64,000 bases of DNA from Propionibacteriaceae bacterium (GTDB taxonomy: Bacteria > Actinomycetota > Actinomycetes > Propionibacteriales > Propionibacteriaceae), in NCBI GenBank assembly GCA_016717345.1, contig JADKFR010000002.1, positions 248,001 to 312,000 of the forward strand, in the 5' to 3' direction. The first letter of the stretch is position 1; each line of letters starts with the position of its first letter. The notes under the pieces are model-generated. The model did not search any database. It saw only the letters and a list, made by a program, of their open reading frames with translations, and was not told the DNA's origin. Of this stretch, positions 50,288-58,671 are shown piece by piece. The position numbers were made by a program, and so were the translations under genes.

Positions 50288-51262
50288 TCAGTAGGCCAGG
50301 GAGCGGTCGACGGCGTCGAGCACCCGGTCCAGGTCGGGTAGGAAGCCGTCCTCGGTTCGGCTCGGCGGGTAGGGGATGTCGTAGCCGGTGACGCGGAGGA
50401 CGGGGGCCTGCAGGGCGTAGAAGCACCGCTCCTGGATCCGGGCGGCGATCTCGGCCCCGATCCCCCCACTGCCGGCCGCCTCGTGGACGACGATCGCCCG
50501 ACCCGTCCGCGCCACCGAGGTGAGGATCGTGTCGTCATCCAGCGGGGACAGCGTCCGCAGGTCGATGACCTCCAGGTCGCGACCCTCCTCGGCGGCCGCA
50601 ATGGCGGCTTCGACACCGGTGCGGACCATCGGTCCGTAGCACAACAACGTGGCGTCCTGGCCGGTCTTCACCACGCGAGCCTGGTGCAACGGCAGGGGTT
50701 GGGCCTCGGGATCGACCTCCCCCTTCTCGTGGTAGCGCCGCTTGGGTTCCAGGAAGATGACCGGATCGTCGGCGGCGATGGCCTGCTGGATCATCCAGTA
50801 GGCGTCCGAGGGGGTGGACGGGGTCACGACCCGCAGCCCGGGGGTGTGGGCGAAGTAGGCCTCGGGGGACTCGCTGTGGTGCTCGATCGCGCCGATGCCG
50901 CCGCCGTAGGGAATCCGGATCACCATCGGCACGCTGAGCCGACCGTGGGAACGGAAGTGCATCCGCGACACCTGGGAGACGATCTGGTCGAAGGCCGGGT
51001 AGACGAAGCCGTCGAATTGGATCTCGACAACCGGGCGGTAACCGCGCAACGCCATGCCGAGCGCAGTCCCGACGATGCCAGACTCGGCCAACGGGGAGTC
51101 GATCACCCGGTCGGCGCCGAACTCCGACTGCAGGTGCTCGGTGACCCGGAAGACACCCCCCAGCTTGCCGATGTCTTCCCCGGCCAGCAGCACCTTGGGG
51201 TCGGCGGCCAGCGCGCGCCGCAGCCCGGCGTTGATCGCCTTGGCCATCGTCATCGTGCTCAT
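50288..51262 (-). CDS. 2-oxoacid dehydrogenase E1 beta subunit
   Basis: The 324-residue transketolase-type beta subunit has VLLAGEDIGKLGGVFRVTEHL, DSPLAESGIVGTALGMAL, EIQFDGFVYPAFDQIVSQ and a C-terminal SPLDDDTILTSVARTGRAIVVHEA. With the alpha subunit it forms the thiamine-diphosphate E1 that decarboxylates the 2-oxoacid and loads the E2 lipoyl arm. Its ATG overlaps the E1alpha stop by 4 nt (ATGA). The paired E1alpha/E1beta arrangement is typical of branched-chain enzymes. Confidence 0.95.
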   Translation of the reverse strand: MSTMTMAKAINAGLRRALAADPKVLLAGEDIGKLGGVFRVTEHLQSEFGADRVIDSPLAESGIVGTALGMALRGYRPVVEIQFDGFVYPAFDQIVSQVSRMHFRSHGRLSVPMVIRIPYGGGIGAIEHHSESPEAYFAHTPGLRVVTPSTPSDAYWMIQQAIAADDPVIFLEPKRRYHEKGEVDPEAQPLPLHQARVVKTGQDATLLCYGPMVRTGVEAAIAAAEEGRDLEVIDLRTLSPLDDDTILTSVARTGRAIVVHEAAGSGGIGAEIAARIQERCFYALQAPVLRVTGYDIPYPPSRTEDGFLPDLDRVLDAVDRSLAY

Positions 51263-52380
51263 CGGGCCTCCTCGAACGACTCCGCGTAGGCCCGGTACTG
51301 GTCGCGCTGGCTGGCGAGCCCCGGCGGGAGATCGGCGTAGACACGGTCCCACTGGTCTGCCAACTGCGGTTCGGCAAGCGACGTGCAGCCGGCGCGCAGG
51401 CGTTGCGCCAGGATGTCCGATTCGTCCTGAAGCGCGGCCGACCAGGCGTCGTCGATCGCGCCGGTGCTGCGCAGGTAGGTCGTGAGGCGGGCGATCGGGT
51501 CCTTGGCCTTCCACTCTTCGAGTTCGCTGGCCCGGCGGTACTTGGTGGGGTCGTCGGAGGTGGTGTGGGCCCCCATGCGGTAGGTGTAGGCCTCGATCAG
51601 CGTCGGCCCTTCGCCGGCCCGGGCCCGCTCGAGCGCCCAGTGGGTGACGGCCTGAACGGCGAGCACGTCGTTGCCGTCCACCCGCACGCCGGGGAACCCG
51701 AAGCCCGCTGCCCGCCGGTAGAGCGGGATCCGCGACTGCAGCGCGATCGGCTCGGAGATCGCCCACTGGTTGTTCTGGCAGAAGAACACCACCGGCGCCG
51801 CGTACGAGGCGGCGAAGATGAACGCCTCGTTGACGTCGCCCTGGCTGGTCGCGCCGTCGCCGAAGTAGACGATGGCCGCGCCGTTGTCCGCGGGGTCGTC
51901 ATTGCCGACCAGGCCGTCGCGTTGCATGGCCATCGCCATGCCGACGGCGTGCAGCGTCTGCGTCCCGATCACGAAGGAATAGAGGTGGAACCGCTTGGCG
52001 CGGGAATCCCAATCGACCATCGAGGTGCCGCGGAAGGTGCCGAGCAGTTCCAACGGATCGACGCCCATGCACCACGCCACGCCGTGTTCGCGGTAGGACG
52101 GGACGACCTCGTCGAGCGGCCCGACGGCGTGCGCCGAACCGACCTGGGCCGCCTCCTGCCCCAGCATCGGCGGCCACAACCCCAGCTCGCCCTTGCGTTG
52201 CAGGGCGGTCGCCTCGGCGTCGATCCGCCGGGCCAGCACCATGTCGCGCAGGCTCGCGGCCAGGTCGTCGTCCGTCCCGGTGTAGCGGAAGTCCGGGTGC
52301 TCGACCCGGTTTCCCTCGGCGTCGAGCAGCTGGATGAAGTCCTGCCTGGCGGTGGGGGACGTCAGTTCCTCAAGGCTCAC
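51259..52380 (-). CDS. 2-oxoacid dehydrogenase E1 alpha subunit
   Basis: The 373-residue thiamine-diphosphate subunit has PSYREHGVAWCMGVDPLEL, the GDG...N cofactor motif in VYFGDGATSQGDVNEAFIFAASY, and QNNQWAISEPI. RMGAHTTSDDPTKYR holds the family's phosphorylation-loop-like region. GTG start. It is the first gene of the E1alpha-E1beta-E2 operon and is divergent from a sigma-like gene, with a GTTACGTAAC palindrome between them. Branched-chain oxoacid use is inferred from order and similarity in type. No E3 is in the window. Confidence 0.95.
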   Translation of the reverse strand: MSLEELTSPTARQDFIQLLDAEGNRVEHPDFRYTGTDDDLAASLRDMVLARRIDAEATALQRKGELGLWPPMLGQEAAQVGSAHAVGPLDEVVPSYREHGVAWCMGVDPLELLGTFRGTSMVDWDSRAKRFHLYSFVIGTQTLHAVGMAMAMQRDGLVGNDDPADNGAAIVYFGDGATSQGDVNEAFIFAASYAAPVVFFCQNNQWAISEPIALQSRIPLYRRAAGFGFPGVRVDGNDVLAVQAVTHWALERARAGEGPTLIEAYTYRMGAHTTSDDPTKYRRASELEEWKAKDPIARLTTYLRSTGAIDDAWSAALQDESDILAQRLRAGCTSLAEPQLADQWDRVYADLPPGLASQRDQYRAYAESFEEAR

Positions 52381-52397
52381 AAGACCCCAACTTATCA

Positions 52398-52407
52398 GTT
52401 ACGTAAC
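52398..52407. promoter_or_regulatory. Palindrome GTTACGTAAC between the dehydrogenase operon and the sigma-like gene
   Basis: The perfect 10-bp palindrome lies 18 bp from the E1alpha start and about 47 bp before the sigma-like start, in an AT-richer strip that should hold the divergent promoters. It may be an operator for either transcript. The length is modest, so chance is not excluded. Confidence 0.45.
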
Positions 52408-52453
52408 CGTAGGTACAAGATTCAACCGAGCTCACCGGGCTACGCTGAGCGCC

Positions 52454-52996
52454 ATGAGCACCGAGGGCTTCGACGAATTCCGCGCCCGCTACGAGTCCCT
52501 CGTGGTCACCGCCTGCGAATGGCGCGCGATCCAGGCAAACCCGTACACCACGGCCGACGACGTGTTCGCCCGGCTCGCCAGGCATCGGAGCGCCCCCAGC
52601 CTGCGGCTGCTCTACAGCAGCCTCCAGGACGCGGTGCTGCACGCCTACACCAGCCAGGCCGGGTCGCAGTCCTTCCTCGACAAGATGCGAGGGGTGCAGC
52701 AGGAGCTCAGCAACCGCCCCCACGACACCCCGCGCGAGGCCGCCCTGCGGTTGGCGATCAGCAGCCTCAAGGGCACCGACCGGGACCTCCTCCAACTCGC
52801 CCTGTGGGATGGGCTCACACCGTCCGAGATCGCCGAGGTCCGGCGCTGGGAGCCCGACACCGTCTCGACCCGGATCGTCCAGGCCCTGGGGCGGTTCGCG
52901 ACGCTGGCCGCCAAACGCTCGATTCAGCTGGACGCCGTCGAACTACCGGCAACATTCCGAGCCCTCAAGCCGGGAACCCACACCCGCGGGGAGTGA
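52454..52996 (+). CDS. Sigma-70-region-4-like helix-turn-helix protein
   Basis: The 180-residue protein ends in a sigma region 4-like helix-turn-helix: LKGTDRDLLQLALWDGLTPSEIAEVRRWEPDTVSTRIVQALGRFATL (about 108-154). The N-terminal half (YESLVVTACEWRAIQANPYTTADDVFARLARH) vaguely fits region 2, but the usual core-binding residues are not obvious. It could be a diverged ECF-type sigma factor or a sigma-derived DNA-binding regulator. It is divergent from the 2-oxoacid dehydrogenase operon, which it may control. No anti-sigma gene is adjacent. The ATG is chosen at the first Met after the divergent promoter strip. Confidence 0.7.
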   Translation: MSTEGFDEFRARYESLVVTACEWRAIQANPYTTADDVFARLARHRSAPSLRLLYSSLQDAVLHAYTSQAGSQSFLDKMRGVQQELSNRPHDTPREAALRLAISSLKGTDRDLLQLALWDGLTPSEIAEVRRWEPDTVSTRIVQALGRFATLAAKRSIQLDAVELPATFRALKPGTHTRGE

Positions 52997-53007
52997 AGCG
53001 TCCTGGT

Positions 53008-53916
53008 TCAGCCCAGCAGGAGCAGGACGACGGGCATGGCGACGATACCGACCAGGATCGTCACTGAGGTCAGGTAGGCCGACAATTCGAGGTCCATCTC
53101 CAGTCGGCTCGTGAAGGCGGACAGCATCGAGGCCATCGGGGCGAACATCAGCATGCACACGATCGTGCGGATCTCCGCGGCCATCGGCAACCACAGCCAG
53201 ACCGCAGCGGTGGCCAGCAGCGCGAAGGCGTAGCGGACGGCCAGCATCTTCAGGGCCCGACGGAACTTCGACGACGGCAACTTCAACTCCAGGCCGACGC
53301 CGATCATCGTCATCGCCAGATAGGGGTTGGCGGCTCCCACCGTGGAGGTGAGGGTGATCACCGGGTCGGGCAGCCGGAGGTGGGTGACCATCAGGGCCAC
53401 CAGCACCAGATAGGTCACGAAGACCGGCGAGCGGAAGACCGCGAGCAGGACCCGTCGCAGCCAGCCCGAGTGGGGCGGTTCGGCGAGTGCCGTCCCCCAG
53501 GCGTAGCCGGAGCCGGCTGTGCTGAGCGCGCCGCCGATGTCGAACATCGTGCTGAAGATCATGGCGTGGGGGCCGATGATCCCAGCCAGGTACGGGGTGG
53601 AGAATGCCCCGATGTTGTAGCTGCCGCTGTTGATCACCGCGAACGCCTGCTCGCGGCGTCCGTGGCGGCGGGCCAGCAGGAAGCCGATGGCCTGCTGGAG
53701 GGTGTTCAGCACCATCGCCAGGCCGGTGAGCACCAGCAGGCCGGGGTCGAGCGCAAAGCCGTTGAAGGCGGTGAGGAGCGCGGCGGGAAGGGTCACCCAG
53801 AGCACCAGGGTTGAAAGCACCCGGAAGTCGGTGACGCGCAGCAGGCCGGTCCGCTTCAGGCCGACGGCCAGGGCGATGATGGCGACCATGGCGAGCGCCT
53901 TGACCAGGATCTCCAT
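53008..53916 (-). CDS. AEC-family (auxin efflux carrier) transporter
   Basis: The 302-residue protein has about 10 helices. It opens MEILVKALAMVAIIALAVGLKRTGLL and has VLSTLVLWVTLPAALLTAFNGF, INSGSYNIGAFSTPYLAG and a long C-terminal bundle with the polar substitution pattern of AEC/BASS-fold carriers, which export or exchange organic acids such as malate. The ATG at 53916 gives the family start; a longer reading has no supporting evidence. It follows the cysteine-hydrolase gene on the same strand after a strong inverted repeat. Confidence 0.85.
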   Translation of the reverse strand: MEILVKALAMVAIIALAVGLKRTGLLRVTDFRVLSTLVLWVTLPAALLTAFNGFALDPGLLVLTGLAMVLNTLQQAIGFLLARRHGRREQAFAVINSGSYNIGAFSTPYLAGIIGPHAMIFSTMFDIGGALSTAGSGYAWGTALAEPPHSGWLRRVLLAVFRSPVFVTYLVLVALMVTHLRLPDPVITLTSTVGAANPYLAMTMIGVGLELKLPSSKFRRALKMLAVRYAFALLATAAVWLWLPMAAEIRTIVCMLMFAPMASMLSAFTSRLEMDLELSAYLTSVTILVGIVAMPVVLLLLG

Positions 53917-53933
53917 CACCGGCCCACGGTAGC

Positions 53934-53966
53934 GCTGAACGCCCGTGCCGGGCACGGGCGTTCAGC
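53934..53966 (-). terminator. Strong inverted repeat, probable terminator of the cysteine-hydrolase gene
   Basis: Arms GCTGAACGCCCGTGC (53934-53948) and GCACGGGCGTTCAGC (53952-53966) are perfect 15-bp complements with a 3-nt loop. It lies about 25 bp past the stop of the upstream minus-strand gene and just before the AEC gene. No T-tract follows, as is common in GC-rich actinomycetes. Confidence 0.65.
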
Positions 53967-53990
53967 AGGGGGAGGCTGCGGGTCAGTGGG

Positions 53991-54626
53991 TCAGTACCCG
54001 CGGGACGTGTCTGCCGAGGCCTCGGCGCCGGCCAGGGCGCCGATGTAGTCGTCCACCGTCGTCGGCTTGGAGAACATCGGGTAGTCATAGGCGATCGCGT
54101 TGGCGTGCTCGGCGACCGACGTCGCGCCGACCGCGTCGGTGAGGGTGATCACTTCGTACCCCCGCTCGTAGGCCGACCGCATGGTCGACTCCACGCAGCA
54201 GTTGGTGAGGAAGCCCGCCAGGACGATCGTCGTGACGCCCTTCGAACGCAGGATGAAATCGAGGTTCGTCGAGCCGAACGCGTCCAGGCCGCGCTTGCCC
54301 TCGATGACGATGTCGCCCTCGCTGGGAGCTACGTCGGTGCAGAACTCCGCTCCCCAGCCGCCCTTGATGAAGGCGGACGAATCCACGACACCCTTGAGGA
54401 TGCCGTACGGGTGCTGGGAGATCTCGTAGTACCCCTCGGCGAAGCTGATGGGGCTGTGGACAATGGCGACGCCGGCGGCCCGGGAGGCCTCGACGGCCCT
54501 GGCCGCGTTGGGGACGGTTCCGACCGACTCCATCGTCTCAGCGACGGCGCCATGGAGGACGCCGCCCTCGGTGGTGAAATCGTTCTGGAACTCGATCAGG
54601 ACGAGGGCAGTGGTGGCTGGATTCAC
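53991..54626 (-). CDS. Isochorismatase-like cysteine hydrolase
   Basis: The 211-residue alpha/beta hydrolase has the family triad: Asp in VLIEFQNDFTTEGG, Lys in IVIEGKRGLDAFGSTNLD, and the nucleophile Cys in LAGFLTNCCVESTMRSAYERGYEV. Members include isochorismatases, nicotinamidases and N-carbamoyl amidases, and the substrate here is unknown. GTG start behind a clear AGGAGA. A small dyad, GTGATAGCGATCAC, lies 17 bp upstream. Confidence 0.9.
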   Translation of the reverse strand: MNPATTALVLIEFQNDFTTEGGVLHGAVAETMESVGTVPNAARAVEASRAAGVAIVHSPISFAEGYYEISQHPYGILKGVVDSSAFIKGGWGAEFCTDVAPSEGDIVIEGKRGLDAFGSTNLDFILRSKGVTTIVLAGFLTNCCVESTMRSAYERGYEVITLTDAVGATSVAEHANAIAYDYPMFSKPTTVDDYIGALAGAEASADTSRGY

Positions 54627-54643
54627 GGGATCTCCTGTCAGCA

Positions 54644-54657
54644 GTGATAGCGATCAC
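54644..54657 (-). promoter_or_regulatory. Dyad GTGATAGCGATCAC upstream of the cysteine hydrolase
   Basis: Five-base arms GTGAT and ATCAC around AGCG, close to the gene's ribosome-binding site, suggest a repressor operator. The short arms keep confidence modest. Confidence 0.4.
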
Positions 54658-54759
54658 ATAGCGGTGCCTGAAGGATAGGCCCAGCGTGCGACGACATGCC
54701 AGAGACCGGCTTGACTCACAGAGTTGGATCGATCAAGGGTTGTGCTCACTGGTGGCGGC

Positions 54760-54777
54760 GTACCGCCCCGGCGGTAC
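54760..54777 (+). promoter_or_regulatory. Palindrome GTACCGCCCCGGCGGTAC upstream of the HAD gene
   Basis: Perfect 8-bp arms (GTACCGCC and GGCGGTAC) around CC end 9 bp before the HAD start codon. It could be an operator or a hairpin that sequesters the ribosome-binding site; no obvious ribosome-binding site is visible between it and the ATG. Confidence 0.5.
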
Positions 54778-54786
54778 CGTGCAGGC

Positions 54787-55386
54787 ATGATCGGTGTTGT
54801 TGCGTTCGACCTCGGCCAGGTGCTCTCCTCGCCCCCCGACCTCTATTCGACGCCGGCCGCCCTGTTGGACGTGGAGCCGGACGACTACGAGGCCCTCTAT
54901 TGGAACGACCGAGTCGCCTACGATGCGGGAGGTTCCCGCATCGAGTACTACACCCCGATGCTGACCGCCCTCGGCGTGAAGCCCACCGGCGAGCTGATGA
55001 CCCAGCTCGCCTGCCTCGACGGTGAAATGTGGGCCGACCTTCGCCCTGCGGCCCGCGAACTGCTGGCCACCGTCGCCGGCTGGGGGCTGCGCCGCGTGGT
55101 GGTCAGCAACGCTCCCCTCGCGCTTCGACGCTCCGTCGAGCAGTCGGACTGGCTCCCCCTCGTCGAACGGGTTTTCATCTCCGCCGAGCTGAAGCTGACC
55201 AAGCCCGACCCGCGCTTCTATCAGTTCGTCACAGCCGCCGTGGGCGTCGCCCCGCACGAGATCGCCTTCATCGACGATCGTCCCCGCAACGTGGCCGCGG
55301 GCACCGAGTTCGGCTGGCAGTCCCACCTGTGGGTGGACGACGCCGACTCGCTCGCTTGGTTGCACCAGGCCTGCGGGCGGGGCTAG
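54787..55386 (+). CDS. HAD-IA-like hydrolase
   Basis: The 199-residue protein has motif I VVAFDLGQVLSS, whose nucleophile Asp is present while the usual second Asp (DxD) is Gly, as in DLGGV-type members. It also has motif II VVSNAPLALRR, motif III as LTKPDPRFYQF and motif IV IAFIDDRPRNVAAG. It should hydrolyse a small phosphate or halide ester; the DxG motif I leaves the chemistry open. ATG start next to a perfect palindrome. Confidence 0.85.
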   Translation: MIGVVAFDLGQVLSSPPDLYSTPAALLDVEPDDYEALYWNDRVAYDAGGSRIEYYTPMLTALGVKPTGELMTQLACLDGEMWADLRPAARELLATVAGWGLRRVVVSNAPLALRRSVEQSDWLPLVERVFISAELKLTKPDPRFYQFVTAAVGVAPHEIAFIDDRPRNVAAGTEFGWQSHLWVDDADSLAWLHQACGRG

Positions 55387-55395
55387 CTGACGGCT

Positions 55396-56547
55396 TCAGC
55401 GCGGCTGGATGGCCGCCAGGCAGGCGTCCCCCTGGGGGCCACTCGACGCGGTGAACCACAGCGGCGGACGGATCAAAGCCCGGCACAGCTGGGGCGTCAC
55501 CTGCCGCAGCCCCCCGGTCGCACCGGCATCGACCAGGCCGTTCCCGGCGCAGCCCGCGAACCCGAACTCGACCCGCCGGCCCGCCACGACCAGGACCGCC
55601 GACACGTCCGGAGGCACCCCAGGCCGGCATTGCTCGCTCGTCCCGTCGGGCCCCCCGCCGCCGGGCGCGGCCAGGATCGCCTGCCAGGCCTGGCCGGCGG
55701 CCTCCCCGGTGAGGGCGACCGAGGCCAGCAGGCCCGGTGTCCCAGCTGCGACCTGAGGGTCGTACAGGCACACCGTCAGGTCCGCCGGCCGCAACGCCGA
55801 GAGGTCGACGGCGGTGGTCGCCGGGTACTCCACGCTGCAGCCGTTGTGGTCGAGCGTGACCAGTTGCGCCGAGTCGAGGATGGTGCGGACGAGTTCGCGG
55901 TCCTCCGGCGGCGCCAGCACCCACAGCGCCGCCTCCCCCACCACCCGGGACGAGTACGTCCACGGGGCCACGGCCGCCGGGGATGGTTGGTCGCCCGCCG
56001 GCAGGAAGCTCACGTGAAGCTGCTGCCGGGACGCTTCGAATACCTCTGGGCACACCCAGGACGCCACCGCCGTCGGGCCGCGAGCGAGGTCGACGAACGG
56101 CGTCTCCGGACGCTCCAACTCGGGCGTCACGCACCAATCCGGGCCGGGGCTGAGGGCGTAGCCCCAGGTCACCGGCACCTGCACGACCACGTTGCGGAAC
56201 GACTCCCAGCGGAACCCTGCGGCCGGCGGAGCGAGGGCCGATCCCAGGGCGGGACCGGGGGCGGCAGGGGCGGCGTCCTGGGCCGAACCGCCTCGCTCGG
56301 CCGACGCCCCGGCCGTCAGGGCGCCGGGGGCGGCCGGGGTCAGGACGGACACCACCACGACGCCCGCCGCCACCACGAGCGCCACGACGGCGGCCGCCGC
56401 GCCGGCCCAGACCGCCCACCGGCCCGGTCCTCGTCCCGGCCGCTGCGCCACCGCGGCGGGGTCCAACGGGGCGAAACTCTCGCCCGCGACATCGCGCCGC
56501 AGCGCCGCCCGGAAAGCTGCTTCCTCCCGCTCGAAGTCCTCAGGCAT
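55396..56547 (-). CDS. Membrane-anchored protein coupled to the ECF sigma gene (possible anti-sigma partner)
   Basis: The 383-residue protein has an acidic/basic N-terminal segment of about 50 residues, one membrane helix (WAVWAGAAAAVVALVVAAGVVVVSVL, about 44-69) and a long extracytoplasmic part with several cysteines. It has no zinc-binding anti-sigma motif (HxxxCxxC) that I can see. Its ATG overlaps the sigma gene stop by 8 nt, the usual arrangement of an ECF sigma and its membrane partner, so an anti-sigma or sensor role is inferred from position only. Confidence 0.6.
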   Translation of the reverse strand: MPEDFEREEAAFRAALRRDVAGESFAPLDPAAVAQRPGRGPGRWAVWAGAAAAVVALVVAAGVVVVSVLTPAAPGALTAGASAERGGSAQDAAPAAPGPALGSALAPPAAGFRWESFRNVVVQVPVTWGYALSPGPDWCVTPELERPETPFVDLARGPTAVASWVCPEVFEASRQQLHVSFLPAGDQPSPAAVAPWTYSSRVVGEAALWVLAPPEDRELVRTILDSAQLVTLDHNGCSVEYPATTAVDLSALRPADLTVCLYDPQVAAGTPGLLASVALTGEAAGQAWQAILAAPGGGGPDGTSEQCRPGVPPDVSAVLVVAGRRVEFGFAGCAGNGLVDAGATGGLRQVTPQLCRALIRPPLWFTASSGPQGDACLAAIQPR

Positions 56548-57055
56548 CCTGACTCCCCTCCAGCTGGGCCCGCAGGCTCACCAGGGCACGGTGGACGTGG
56601 GACCGCGCGGTCGCCTCGGCGCACCCGAGGATCTGTCCGATCTCGGCGAAGGACCGGTCCTCGTAGAACCGCAGCACCACCGCCGCGCGCTGGACGGGCG
56701 GTAGCGTCCCGCACAACCGCAGGGCCTCGTCGATGTCGGCCACCCGGGCCGCAGGGTCCTGCGCGGTCGGCGCCGCCCGCAGGCTGGCCGGCTCGGCGGC
56801 GGGGACGAGCCGACGAACTGTGCGCCAGCGGGAGACGTGGGCGTTGACGACGCTGCGCCGGACGTAGGCGTCCACCTGGCCGCGGGCGGCCACCTGTCGC
56901 CAGCGCGGGAACAGGCCGGTCAGGGCGTCCTGGACGGCGTCGTGCGCGTCCTCCCGATTGCGGGTCACCAGGTAGGCGAACCGCAGCAGCGCCGCCGACC
57001 GGGTCGCCACGTAGTGTTCGAACGACAGCGTGGCCGGTTCATCCGGGTCGCTCAC
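56540..57055 (-). CDS. ECF sigma factor (SigE-like family)
   Basis: I chose the GTG at 57055 because GAGGGGG lies five bases upstream; a GTG 24 nt earlier extends it. The approximately 171-residue protein has region 2 in LLRFAYLVTRNREDAHDAVQDALTGLF with the DAxQ-type core contact, YVRRSVVNAHVSRWR, and region 4 in LPPVQRAAVVLRFYEDRSFAEIGQILGCAEATARSHVHRALVSLR. It is a small group-4 sigma of the kind actinomycetes often call SigE family. It is co-transcribed with the overlapping membrane protein. Confidence 0.9.
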   Translation of the reverse strand: MSDPDEPATLSFEHYVATRSAALLRFAYLVTRNREDAHDAVQDALTGLFPRWRQVAARGQVDAYVRRSVVNAHVSRWRTVRRLVPAAEPASLRAAPTAQDPAARVADIDEALRLCGTLPPVQRAAVVLRFYEDRSFAEIGQILGCAEATARSHVHRALVSLRAQLEGSQDA

Positions 57056-57115
57056 CCAGACCCCCTCGCACGTCGTCACACCCTTTTCACGCCGCGATCA
57101 GGCGTTTCGTTGCGC

Positions 57116-58168
57116 TTACTCCCCGGGGTACCGGACGCCCAGCTGTTCCCTGATCCCGTCCAGGATCTCGATGATGGCCACGCTCTGGGCCACCGGCAGC
57201 AGCGGCGATTCCCGTCGGTCGTCGGCCACCAGTTGGGCGAAGTGCGCGGCTTCATGGCACAACCCCTGGTGGGCCAGGTAGTCGCGCTCCGGGCGCACCA
57301 CCTGATCACCGTCGGGGTCGACCAGGCGCACCGGTCCTGGCATGTAGAAGGAGTCCTCGAGTTCGACCCGGGCCGCGGTGCCGCTGATCGTGGCTGTGGT
57401 CGGGGTCTTGGCCGCCAACGTCGTGGAGAGCAGCGCCTGGGCCCGGGGGTGGCGGGCGAAGCCGTCCATCAGGATCGAGACCTGGCTGTCCACGCCGGTC
57501 GGGGTGAGGGTGCCCACCGCCTGGACCCGTCCAGGCAGGCCGAGCGCGAACACCGCGTACGAGATGGGGTAGATGCCCAGATCGAGCAGCGCTCCCCCGG
57601 CCAGCGCCGGGTCGTGCAGGCGGGGTGCCTTGTCAGGCCCGAGCGCCTGCCCGTGGTCGGCGATCAGGGTTTCCAGTTCCCCCAGCGCCCCGTCCGCCAG
57701 TAGCTGGCGCACGACGTCGGTGTGCGGCAGGAACCGCGTCCACATCGCCTCCATCAAGGTCACGCCGGCCGCCTGGGCAGCGTGTGCCAGCTGCCACGCC
57801 TCCCCGGCGTTGCGGGTGAAGGCCTTTTCGAGCAGGACGTGCTTGCCGGCCTCGATCGCCATCGACGCCTGCTTGAAGTGCTCGCTGTGGGGCGAGGCCA
57901 CGTAGACGATCTGGACCGACGGGTCGGCCAGCAACGCTTCGTAGGAGCCGTACGCCCGGGGAACGTCGAATTCCGCGGCGAAAGCCGCCGCGCGTTCAGC
58001 CGAGCGCGAGCCGACCGCGACCAGCCGCTGCCGCGTGAAAGTGCGCAGTGAGCGGGCGAAGGCTGTGGCGATGCCGCCGGGGGCCAGGATCCCCCAGTTC
58101 AGCGGCGGGGCCTGGTGCGGATCGGGAACGCGGGAGACGGGCAGGGTGGCAGGCAGGCTCATGGCCAC
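57116..58168 (-). CDS. Gfo/Idh/MocA-family oxidoreductase
   Basis: The 350-residue NAD(P)-dependent dehydrogenase has WGILAPGGIATAFARSL (Rossmann), YVASPHSEHFKQASMAIEAGKHVLLEKAFT (the EKP motif here reads EKA), TRFLPHTDVV, and GGALLDLGIYPISYAVFALG with the substrate-site Asp. Such enzymes oxidise sugar or cyclitol hydroxyls. The EKA variation is a small departure. It uses a GTG, with an in-frame ATG two codons later as alternative. No sugar operon is nearby to suggest a substrate. Confidence 0.9.
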   Translation of the reverse strand: MAMSLPATLPVSRVPDPHQAPPLNWGILAPGGIATAFARSLRTFTRQRLVAVGSRSAERAAAFAAEFDVPRAYGSYEALLADPSVQIVYVASPHSEHFKQASMAIEAGKHVLLEKAFTRNAGEAWQLAHAAQAAGVTLMEAMWTRFLPHTDVVRQLLADGALGELETLIADHGQALGPDKAPRLHDPALAGGALLDLGIYPISYAVFALGLPGRVQAVGTLTPTGVDSQVSILMDGFARHPRAQALLSTTLAAKTPTTATISGTAARVELEDSFYMPGPVRLVDPDGDQVVRPERDYLAHQGLCHEAAHFAQLVADDRRESPLLPVAQSVAIIEILDGIREQLGVRYPGE

Positions 58169-58212
58169 AACCTACTGGCCGGGCAGCGCCCGGCAACAGC
58201 GCCCCGAAGGCT

Positions 58213-58620
58213 TCAGAAGTTGGTCGGACCGGGGTTCGCGCGCCGGTTCGCGACCTTGCGCCCGACGGCGAGCCACAGCAGGAACCACCCTCCCAGGGCC
58301 GTCACCAGCCACACCACCAGGGCCGCCAGCACCCACGAGCGCCAGCCGGAGATCGTCAGGCCGCCGGGCAGCCAGGTGGCGATCCACAGGGCGAGCAGGG
58401 TGGAGACCAGCCCGATGCCACCGAGCAGCGCGGAGGCGTAGCGGCGGGCGGTGTTGAAGACGAAGGGGCCGAGCAACGTGGTGGCGGCGGTGAAGATCAC
58501 GACGGCCGTGATGAACCCGGCGGCCTCGAGGTGGACGCCTTCGACCAGCCACGCCGCGACCAGGAGTCCCAGCACCGCCGAGGCGAGGTTGACGGCGATT
58601 CCGATGAGCATGCGGATCAT
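58213..58620 (-). CDS. Small four-helix membrane protein, YvlD/phage-holin-superfamily-like
   Basis: The 135-residue protein has about four hydrophobic helices: residues about 3-25, 34-56, 63-90 and 98-120. It carries the AVVIFTAATTLLGPFVFNTARRY segment typical of the YvlD-like '4TMS phage holin superfamily' label. There is no phage context. It lies 51 bp after argF on the same strand and could be co-transcribed with it. A related, plus-strand gene starts 64 bp upstream of argF. Confidence 0.7.
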   Translation of the reverse strand: MIRMLIGIAVNLASAVLGLLVAAWLVEGVHLEAAGFITAVVIFTAATTLLGPFVFNTARRYASALLGGIGLVSTLLALWIATWLPGGLTISGWRSWVLAALVVWLVTALGGWFLLWLAVGRKVANRRANPGPTNF

Positions 58621-58671
58621 GCGGGCGAGCCTAGCCCAGCGCCCGGCCGGTTCGAGCCCGCGACAGGCTGC

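Noticed and set aside
58649..58660. tRNA T-loop-like GGTTCGAGCCCG
   Set aside because: No acceptor stem, D-arm or anticodon arm can be built around it; chance match between two genes.
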